Assembly (NCBI GenBank): GCA_030710605.1
Contig: CP092880.1
Location: 24,800,552 to 24,864,551, forward strand
Length of the DNA: 64,000 nt
Reading direction: 5' to 3'
DNA from: Cordylochernes scorpioides
Lineage: Eukaryota > Arthropoda > Arachnida > Pseudoscorpiones > Chernetidae
Below are positions 56,448 through 64,000 of this stretch, piece by piece. Below the pieces are notes generated by a model. It saw only the letters and a list, made by a program, of their open reading frames with translations. It searched no databases and was not told the origin of the DNA. How positions within the stretch are numbered: position 1 is the stretch's first letter; each line of letters opens with the position of its first letter. The position numbers and the translations under genes are program-made.

Positions 56448-56724
56448 TGTAGCGAAGTGAAATTGCTGGCTCAGCAACCCTGGAGCTGAAGTCACTTCCT
56501 GTGGAGGTTACCCCTGCGAGGCCGCGTGGCTACGAGACTTTATTCTTTGCTCTCTCTCCTTTGTTTACTATTTTAAATATAGCTATTTCTAGATATCACT
56601 CAATTATAATTAATTAACTCATTCATATTTCTCGTTTGTTCTTCTTTTGACCTCGGTTTGTTTGGTTAATAAAATAACGTTCTTCGTTTGTGGATCACCG
56701 ACTCTACCTTTCTGCTACGCTACA
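56448..56724 (+). repeat. 3' LTR of Ty3-D
   Basis: 277 bp. It differs from the 5' LTR at a handful of positions, for example GGAGTGACGT against GGAGCTGAAGT, which indicates modest age. Confidence 0.95.
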
Positions 56725-56728
56725 ATAT

Positions 56729-57263
56729 TAAACTGGGATTAATGAAGAACTTTGTCAAGGCAATGGATCAAAATGCCAGTGGATTTGCCTACCTAAAACA
56801 AAAATTTTCTAGTATAAGTGAAGCGAAGATTAAAGAAGGCATTTTCGTTGGACCTCAGATTCGAGAATTGCAGCAGGATGGAAATTTTCAAAATAGTTTG
56901 AATGAAGTTGAAGCAGAAGCATGGAATTCCTTTAGAAAGGTTTGCAGAATCTTCTTAGGAAGTGTCAAGGTTGAAAATTACCGAGACATAGTTAATGATC
57001 TGTTGCTTTCCTACAAGGCACTGGGATGTAACATGTCCCTCAAGATCCATTTTCTGCATTCACATCTAGATTTATTTCCAGACAATCTTGGCGCAGTTAG
57101 CGATGAGCATGGTGAGAGGTTTCATCAAGATATATCAAGCATGGAGAAGCGGTACCAAGGTAAATGGAGTCCCGCTATGCTTGCCGACTACTGCTGGACA
57201 CTCAAGAGGGATGTACCACAAGCAAAGTATAGAAGAAAATACGCTGTCACTGCTTTTCAATAA
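56729..57263 (+). pseudogene. Transposase-like protein, 3' fragment
   Basis: About 178 codons to a stop at 57261. It resumes the interrupted family with KLGLMKNFVKAMDQN, then KIKEGIFVGPQI, SLKIHFLHSHLDLFPDNLG, the hallmark DEHGERFHQD (about 57100), MEKRYQGKWSP and a WTLKRDVPQAKYRRK end. I recognise the family by these motifs but do not know its catalytic residues. The DE and HxxD positions in the hallmark are candidates only. Position inside a TIR-bounded element supports a transposase or accessory protein. Confidence 0.75.
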
Positions 57264-57472
57264 ATAAATATGTTTCGTTCATATATGCCTATATATTAAC
57301 AATATTTCCAAGTTTCAAGTAGGTGTATCTCAGAAATATTGCGTAATAGACAAAACTACTGGTATATTTGGATTCAGGACATGTAGATAAGATGCTATTT
57401 CTTTGTGGACAAAGAAAAATATTTTTGGTAAACCAGTGTAATGTAATAAGGGTTGTGCAAAACTGTATTTAT

Positions 57473-57608
57473 CCCAATACTAAAAAAAGACCGTCACGCA
57501 AAAACCATAGGTGATGGGAAATTTCTGATTAGATTTTTGAGTTCAGCATGAAAGGTTACACTAGAAACATAATCAGGTTCTCTTGTGCAAAAATCTTGTT
57601 GACCAGTG
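57473..57608 (-). repeat. Right terminal inverted repeat
   Basis: Reverse-complement partner of 50736-50893. It is about 20 bp shorter because of T-run and A-run length differences. Confidence 0.9.
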
Positions 57609-57806
57609 TAATCCTAAAACGCAGCAAAAAATAAGAGTACAGTAGGTTATCCTAAAACGCAGCAAAAAAATAAGAGTGCAGCAAGTAATCTGAAAACGCA
57701 GTAAGGAGTTAGAGTTCAGTAGGTAATCCTAAAACGTAGTAAGTAATTAGAGTGTAGTAGGTAATCCTAAAACGCAGTAAGGAGTTAGAGTGCAGTAAGT
57801 AGCAGG
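57609..57806 (-). repeat. Edge of satellite array C
   Basis: About five monomers separated from the main array by the CACTA-like element. The TAAAACGCAGCAAAAAATAAG variants mirror those at 17320-17390. Confidence 0.95.
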
Positions 57807-58030
57807 CCAACTTAGCTCCAAAAGAAATGGCCGCCTCTGACATAAGGAACAGACGCCATGTGCAGCCGCTCCTAACATGGAGTACAAACGCTGCTCATTC
57901 TGTATCCCTGAATCAGGAGCCCTCACAGGGTACTATCAGCCGGGCCAGCTGAGCCCAGGTTTTTTAGTGAGCTTGTTACTGCTCCCCTCCTCCTTTTTAA
58001 TCAGTGCTTGGGACCGGCAAAGGCGGAGAA
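57807..58030 (-). mobile_element. SINE-R1, truncated at satellite (mirror of 16978-17206)
   Basis: Head at 58030. Truncated at the same base as the left copy. Confidence 0.8.
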
Positions 58031-58388
58031 TAGTAATAAGAAAGAATATAAAATTTATAACAAATAAATTTACTGAAAATGTGTTCCTTTTCATCAAAGA
58101 TTATCTCTACAGATCTTTTTATATTTAATAAAAAGAGGCACATTGCCAGTCAATTTATTTGTTACAAATTATATCTATAGTTGGCAATTAAATTTATATG
58201 AAAAAAAGGAGACTATGATGAATGTTATGATGAATTTATAGATTTGAACCTCCCATGATAATCATTGAATTTGGTCACTTATCAGATGGATTGCTCATAG
58301 CATCTGACCCAACTACAATTTAACATAGATTTTAATTCAACAGGATGAAAAATAAATCTTTTTGGTTTTATATTAAATAAGATTGACA

Positions 58389-58392
<4 letters not shown>

Positions 58393-58445
<53 letters not shown>
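58393..58445. repeat. CT dinucleotide microsatellite
   Basis: About 26 CT units. The left arm has only GAGAGAGAGAGA at the mirrored site (16605). Confidence 0.95.
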
Positions 58446-58448
<3 letters not shown>

Positions 58449-58449
58449 A

Positions 58450-58623
58450 CAGTAGAACCTCTCTGTAAAGAACACCTAATTGTAGACCCATTTGTCCTTT
58501 AGGGAGAAGTGTCCTCTTACTGGAAAGTTGCTAAATAGTGAAAATGGTAATATTGTAAATGAAAAGTGTCCTTTGTAAAGAGGTGTCCGCTAGCTGGGTG
58601 TCCGCTAAATGAAGTTTATATTA
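58450..58623. mobile_element. Pogo-like MITE (mirror of 16428-16602)
   Basis: Starts CAGTAGAACCTC after TA. The far end has decayed to AAGTTTATATTA, so it no longer has intact inverted termini. Confidence 0.75.
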
Positions 58624-58675
58624 TATATAGCAAGTTATTTGTAGGTTAACTACATAGTACTGCTATATCAAAACT

Positions 58676-59043
58676 TTTTTCTTCTTTCTTATCTCCACTC
58701 AATCATATTAGGGTATCAAGCTTGTAAAGGTTGAGATTTGACAACCATCATGACTAGGTGAAGTAGAATATGTCTGCCTTTGTCATTAATACTGGGACAC
58801 TACTCAGTGGCAGGCTGACTTAGCTCCAATATGAAATGGTCGTTTTTGACATGAGGAACAGACACCATGCGCAATTGCTCCTAACATGGAGTACAAACGC
58901 TACTCATCCTCTATCCCTGGATTAGGAGCCCTTACAGGGTACTATCAGCCGGGTCAGCTGAGCCCAGGTTTTTTAGCGAGCTTGTTACTGTTCCCCCTCC
59001 TCCTTTTTCATTCGGACTTGGGACCGGCAAAGGCGGGGTTATA
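58676..59043 (-). mobile_element. SINE-R1 (mirror of 16075-16377)
   Basis: Flanked by TATCAAAAC on both sides, the same target duplication as the left-arm copy. Confidence 0.85.
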
Positions 59044-59359
59044 TCAAAACATGAACTGTAACAATGCTAGTATTAAAACATTAAGCCATAATTATTCCTC
59101 AAGCCCTGTTAACTGCCTCAGTGTGGTAGGGAGGTGGCCCTGGGCAGGACAGTAAGTCTGGAGTCTTGTACTCCTGGTGTCCTAGACGTGAAGACTGTCC
59201 TACTAAGCCCAGCTGAATGTTAACAGGCAAAGTTGTATTCCTACCTTTGTATGTCAGATGTTACCATCACCAGGAAACCAAGCACCCAATTACTTTGTAG
59301 ATAAGCTCCAACCATAAGTACTGGCACATGGCCTGGGGCCGTATAATCACCTGGAGAAA

Positions 59360-59393
<34 letters not shown>

Positions 59394-60123
59394 CAGTATA
59401 ACCTCATTAATTCGACACACGATAATTTGACACTTAATAATAATTCGACAATGTTTTGATGTCCCGACCTCCAGCCTATCAAATAACAAACGGTAATTTG
59501 ACACTCTTGATAATTCGACAATAACGTTTATTCGACAATTCAAATTTTGGCAGTTGACTTGTTTACATACAACTTAACCATTAACAAGGTATTACAGATG
59601 CGAGTGGTGGCCAGCAAACTTTAGGATTGTGCATGCCCACTTTGGGTTTCTGGTTAGTTTAAGTTTCACTTTACAGTGCCTTTGCGAATGTCGTAAGTGT
59701 TATTGTTTTTCAACGAGGGCTGTTTAGGCATTGTGCACTTCGATATTTATTTTCTTTTTAATTTACAACATTGAAATATTTTAGTTATTTTTAAACTTTT
59801 ATAAGATTTTCCCTTTTATATAAACAAATCATTATAATGAAGCCACAATGATTATGAGAATCATTTCACTATTCTATTTTCGTGTTAGTTTAAATAAAAG
59901 AACGTGGCAAGTATATTTAGTTCTCCTAAAAAATATCAGAAACGTGGTCAGTATGGCCAGCTTACTTATGTGGAAAAACAAAAATTATAGTAGAAATAGA
60001 CTTTGATACACTCAAAACTCTCCAATAGATGTGAATCTCCTGTATAAGGGGAAAAACTTTTCTGGAGATGAATTTCTTTTTATTTTTATTACAATCTCAA
60101 GTTGTAGGGCATCACCACCCCCC

Positions 60124-60158
<35 letters not shown>

Positions 60159-60235
60159 TTCTACAGGAGTACAAAATGAACAATATTGAAACGCCGTTAG
60201 ATACTGTCCATTCAATTATAATATGATATCAAGTT
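59044..60235. other. Mirror of 15086-16064, non-coding
   Basis: It includes a TA-run (about 59375-59392), the pogo-type terminus CAGTATAACCTCATT at 59394 with repeated AATTCGACA units, a PLE-type tail near 60060-60110, and the C34 run at 60125-60158. No coding frame. Confidence 0.55.
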
Positions 60236-60526
60236 CATCAAAGGAGATTTGACAACCATCATTACTGGGTGAAGTAGAATGCGTATATTTTTGTCTTTAA
60301 GACAGGAAGCACTACTCAGTATCAGGCCGACTTAGCTCCAAAAGAAATGGCCGCCTCTGACATGAGGAACAGACGTTATGTACAGCCATTCCTAACATGG
60401 AGTACAGAATAATCCTGTATCCCTGGATCAGCCGGGCCAGGTGAGTCCAGTTTTGTAGCAAGCTTGCTACTGCTCCCCCTCCTCCTTTTTCATCCAGGCT
60501 TGGGACCGGCAAAGGCAGAGTTAGAA
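60236..60526 (-). mobile_element. SINE-R1 (mirror of 14783-15085)
   Basis: Head at 60526. It has the same altered tail as the left copy. Confidence 0.75.
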
Positions 60527-61195
60527 TAAATATCAAATATCATTGATTTTTAATTATTCCATATAAAAAGCCTAATAATCTTGTTTTATTAATAAAGTTC
60601 AGTTTACCATGTGCATGTTTCAAGCTGTTTGCCCTCATCTACCTAGTGCAAGCTGTACCTCAACGACAAAATGATGGCTTGCACCATATATCGGAATGAA
60701 TTTCAAATAATCTATGATTCTTAATAATTACAGATTGAAGAGATACCCTTTCTTTATTAACCATAAGAAGCTATTTCCAGTTAGCATTCAGGCTGTTGGC
60801 CCTCATCTGTGTGCTGCAAGTTCTATTACAATGACCAAAAGAACTGATCTTTGAGGATTTCTGATTAATTAAGGAATTTGTATTCATATCCATAGAGGTG
60901 TGAGAACCCCAAGGTATATAAAAAAGATTACAGAATTGACATTTTTTTAGGACCAGGTTAAACAATTAAAAAAAAAGGCAACTCTTCATCCTGCAATTAA
61001 AAGTTTTTGAAGGCTTGCAGCATCTCTCAGAATAAATATATAAACTAAACAGAATTCAAGAATAGGACCAAAATTTTTGTATTTTATTAATAAAATCCAA
61101 CCATGTACGCGTTTCAATCTATTGACCCTCATTTTCCCGATAGAAACTAAACTTCAATAAATACAAAGTGGCTTCAGAGGACTTTTTTTACTCTT
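60527..61195 (-). repeat. PLE-like tail series (mirror of 14106-14780)
   Basis: The same three blocks in reverse, for example TTTCAAGCTGTTTGCCCTCAT near 60625 and TTTCAATCTATTGACCCTC near 61112. Confidence 0.4.
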
Positions 61196-62899
61196 CTTCT
61201 TTCTTATCTCCACTCAACAAACACATTAGGGTACCAAGCCTGTAGAGCATGTTGATGGTATCTTTTGGGGATGATTAGAACTCATCAATGGATGAGCCAA
61301 ATCATTCAATAATGTTGTTTGGGATGCAGGTTGAGAATTGCACTTAGTACATAGTGGGAAAACCATGCAACCATTCTGGAATGTCATTGTCCGTAGATTA
61401 CCAGACTTAAGTCTGGAAATCAAAGACTGTTTTTCATTGGGAGAACAGAATTGGTGCTTGTACCTCCTGCTCTGTAATAGGCATGTGCAGCATTAGATTT
61501 CCATTCCTGAAGGCATTGGGTTTTGATGGTACGGAGGAGGTCTCTTTCGTCTTGTTGGGTGGTAGATTCTTTGGCTACAGGTAGGCTAAGAGCTCCAGTC
61601 TTTGCCAGAGAGTCTGCCAGCTCATTACCAGGAATTCCAATGTGAGCTGGAAGCCATTGCACTGTGACAGAGCTGTTGGCTGGGAGTCGGTTTACAGACT
61701 TAGCGATGCTCTTGAGGAGAGGTTCTTGGCTGGAGAAGCAGCTTTGAAGGGTATAAATGGCTGCTAATGAGTCGGAGTATATTATTATTTTGCTTGGCGA
61801 GTTGATGTTGATGTCTTTTAGAGCAGTATCTATTGCAGAGAGTTTTTATTTATAAGCTGAAAGGTGTCTAGGGTGGGAAAGGGAGATTTTTTCAAGGATC
61901 TTATCTTTGTAGATAGCAATTCCACTGCCAGACAGTCCAGTTTCAAGTTGGGTACCGTCAGTGTAAATTGTGATGTCGAAGAGGGAGCTATTTTCTTCAA
62001 TGATTTGGAGGCCAAGAGCATTAGGTAATTCTGGCTGAGTTTCATGTTTGTGAGGATTGTCTGGTAGATGAGGAAAACAGATGAGTTTGTTGCGAGTTCT
62101 GTGTGAGGATAGGAAGTTATGTGTTTTTGATTAATTGGGATGTCTAAAATTTTTGAGTTGTGAACCATGTTGAGAGAAGTGGGGTGTTTTAGTCTTTGAT
62201 TTGCGACCCAATTTCTAATATATTTTCCTGTAAGATGTTCTTTTGGAGAGGTAATATTTTTTGGATATGAATTTTGAGAAACATTTTTCTCCTTAGGTGC
62301 AGGGAAAGAAGGTTGGTTTCGAGTTCAGCAATGCGATTTGGGCAGGATCCTCGAAGCCCGCTGATGATTTTAGCTGCACTTGCTTGGATCTGTCTATTCT
62401 GGTTAGATTGGTTTTACTTGCATTGATCCGGGCTGGTGTGGCATATTCCAAAATAGATCTTACGAGTGCAAGGTACGTTGTGCGTAAGATATTGGCATTC
62501 GTACCCCAGTTTAAGCCTGATATTTTTTTCAGGATTTTGAGTCTATTTTTGGCTTTGTTTATCATAGTGTCAATATATATTTTAAAAGTGGGAGCAGAGT
62601 CAAGTGTGACACCAAGATATCTTGGGGAATCTGAATAATGGATTATTGAGTTGTTCAAAGAAATATATCAGGTCCAGTGGCGAAGGTAGTTGTTGATGGT
62701 GAAGAGGCCGATTTCAGATTTGCTGATGTTGACAGAAAATTTCAGTTTCTGAGTTACCTTTTGCAGATTTTTCATGGCTTTATTCAGAGAGTGTTCTGCA
62801 TTGGAGAGGATGTTTTTGTAGACCCAGATTATATAATCTGCTGGTATATAATTTCAGCTGGTGGTTTGATGAAAGTGTGTACATCATTTAGGTAAATAT
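61196..62899 (-). pseudogene. Jockey-like LINE, 3' part, copy 2
   Basis: Better preserved than the left copy. From 62899 leftward: an RT segment starting at NIYLND, then SDSPRYLGVTLDSAPTF (about 62620) and ALVRSILEYATPARI, then RNase H with its catalytic acids visible (YTDGTQ at about 61960, a YSDS segment near 61770, GNELADSLAK near 61615). It is broken by a stop (about 62660) and frame changes. The 3' tail TTCTTCTTTCTTATCTCCACT reads on the minus strand as the SINE-R1 tail. Its 5' side is cut exactly at the Ty3-E LTR. The RNase H and RT order fits the Jockey/I group. The exact clade is not settled. Confidence 0.87.
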
Positions 62900-63164
62900 T
62901 GTTAAGAAGAGTTTGAAAGTACATTTTATTTTATCCATTATTGTAAATTTGCCTAACCTAATTTGCATTTATGCTTTTGATTTTCTTTGTTCGCCTGTTT
63001 TGCATGTTTCTTATTTTTTCACCATTATAAATACCATCTTAACAATCATTAGATGAGATTTTTCCTCGACTTATCCAGTGGACGGTTGTAAAATAAACAA
63101 AATAAACATTTATTTCCCGCTGTCTCCATGTTTCCTCGCGGCACCCCAGAACATCATCGCAACA
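62900..63164 (+). repeat. Putative 5' LTR of Ty3-E
   Basis: About 265 bp from TGTTAAGA to CGCAACA, with a TATAAAT near 63028 and AATAAAC-type signals near 63095. It is followed by CTGGTGGAGATGCTGAT, the same primer-binding region as in Ty3-C and Ty3-D. The boundary is inferred from one end only. Confidence 0.65.
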
Positions 63165-64000
63165 CTGGTGGAGATGCTGATCCTACCATCAAAAATGAAG
63201 CTATCTTAAGAAGAAGCCGTCGTCTACGAGGACAACCTCCAATGAGATCCTTCAGTGCCTCTCCAACAAGACGCGCCATTGTGAATCAAGATGACGCTAC
63301 ACCTTGGAACAACATTTTCTTCTGCCAGCCACCACTTCCAAATCTGGAAGTATTTGGCGGATACTCAGACGAAGATCCTTCAGAATGGCTGGAAGAAATC
63401 GAGTTGTTAGCAAGACAACAACGGTGTCCAGACGATGTCATGCTGGCATATGCCCGGAGCTACATGGACGGACCTGCGAAGAAATGGGCAAAACTCAACA
63501 GCCCTCACATTTTTTGGCCTGGAGTGTATTCAAAAAGGCACTCCTGAGAGATTTCAGGAGGGCAGATACTGCCAAATTTAAATTAATAATGGACCTGCAA
63601 AACAGAATCCAGCAGCCCAATGAGTCAACTCTGCGTTACGCCGAGGATGTCCTCAACCTCTGTAACAAGGTCAACCCCAAAATGACAACGGACGATAAAT
63701 TATACTACATGAAGACTGGTCTAAACAAATACCTGTCACTCATTATGATGATAACACCTTGCAGCACGGTCAAAGACTTTTTGGAACTAGCGAGGCGAAT
63801 AGATCAACATCTAGTGGATTTTGAGCAGCGAAGAAGCTTCAGACAAAATAACCGCCCAACCAGACTATTCCCTCCTAGGAGAAACTACAACAACCAAACA
63901 GACCATAGTCGTGGTTTCGACATACCTCGCTTCCAAAAAGGATCGTTCGCAAATGATAGAAGACCAATCGCAAGTGACAGTAGACCAACATTAGCCCCAG
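63128..64000 (+). pseudogene. Ty3-E gag, partial, frameshifted
   Basis: ATG at 63128 inside the LTR. The frame reads through the primer-binding region (NTGGDADP) into an RRSRRLRGQPP stretch that parallels RRSRRLQ of Ty3-C, then a Gag-like region (DPSEWLEEIELLARQ). A T6 run at 63510-63515 shifts the frame. Beyond it, ALLRDFRRADTAKF, RYAEDVLNLCNKVNP and an asparagine/arginine-rich segment continue open to the window edge. The zinc knuckle is not reached. Confidence 0.8.

Larger units (their letters stand above)
51200..56724 (+). mobile_element. Ty3/gypsy element Ty3-D, structurally complete
   Basis: 5525 bp with LTRs at 51200-51477 and 56448-56724, and target duplication ATAT at 51196-51199 and 56725-56728. 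The primer-binding region ACTGGTGGAGACGCTGGA matches that of Ty3-C. The polypurine tract GAGAGGGGGGCTA lies before the 3' LTR. It carries one amber stop and one A-run frameshift in Pol. It is nested in the CACTA-like element, hence younger than it. Confidence 0.97.
50736..57608 (+). mobile_element. CACTA-like DNA transposon, split by Ty3-D
   Basis: Inserted in the satellite with target duplication TAA (50733-50735 and 57609-57611). The ends read CACAGG and CCAGTG (CACTGG on the other strand). Inverted repeats are about 158 bp (50736-50893) and 136 bp (57473-57608). Without the nested retrotransposon the element is only about 1.34 kb. CAC ends and a 3-bp target duplication fit the EnSpm/CACTA group. 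That assignment is inferred from the ends, not from the protein. Confidence 0.8.
57609..62350 (-). repeat. Right arm of long inverted duplication
   Basis: Mirror of 13001-17400. It contains satellite (57609-57806), truncated SINE, MITE, full SINE, pogo-like end, SINE, PLE-like tails and Jockey-like LINE, in reverse order and orientation. It is longer than the left arm through a CT run (58393-58445), a C34 run (60125-60158) and small insertions. Confidence 0.92.
62900..64000 (+). mobile_element. Ty3/gypsy element Ty3-E, left end
   Basis: The LTR starts at TGTTAAGA directly after ATAT (62896-62899), inside the RT frame of the Jockey-like LINE. It continues past the window edge with a gag-type ORF. 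Only the 5' end is visible, so the target duplication cannot be confirmed. Confidence 0.8.

Overview
This window is eukaryotic, almost certainly metazoan, repeat-dense DNA in which I find no host protein-coding gene, rRNA or tRNA that I can defend. The transposon repertoire (Ty3/gypsy, Ty1/copia, Jockey-like and L1/Tx1-like LINEs, a GIY-YIG Penelope-like element, Helitrons, a mariner remnant, pogo-type MITEs and a CACTA-like DNA transposon) fits an arthropod best, possibly a chelicerate. That lineage guess rests on family resemblance remembered from other genomes, not on a search. Two runs of exactly 100 N (26093-26192 and 43768-43867) are assembly gaps.

Layout. 1-3368: 38-bp satellite. 3369-4804: AT-rich DNA with a foldback MITE and a mariner remnant. 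4805-8914: a SINE and the first copy of a direct segmental duplication. 8915-12684: a PLE-tail foldback and internally deleted Ty3-A, whose 5' LTR carries a Helitron. 13001-17400: left arm of a long inverted duplication (Jockey-like LINE, PLE-like tails, SINEs, MITEs) running into a short satellite array (17207-18036). 18043-23062: second copy of the direct duplication, split by a Helitron and a Penelope-like element. 22999-26092: a tandem duplication, a Ty1/copia remnant and a Ty3-B remnant ending at gap 1. 26193-33110: SINEs, foldbacks, a 20-bp minisatellite, three Helitrons and LINE debris. 33298-38080: two copies of a Tx1-like LINE. 38134-43298: Ty3-C. 43868-50735: large inverted satellite array. 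50736-57608: a CACTA-like element split by Ty3-D. 57609-62350: satellite and right arm of the inverted duplication. 62900-64000: start of Ty3-E, inserted in the right-arm Jockey-like LINE.

How it fits together. Insertions are nested and can be ordered: satellite, then CACTA-like element, then Ty3-D; Ty3-A LTR, then Helitron; segmental duplication, then Helitron and PLE; Jockey-like LINE, then Ty3-E. Four Ty3 elements from different subfamilies sit at an ATAT target. A SINE of about 303-309 bp shares its 3' tail with the Jockey-like LINE, which suggests the LINE moved it. Most coding regions carry stops or frameshifts. Ty3-C and Ty3-D are the youngest-looking elements, with nearly identical LTRs and few lesions.
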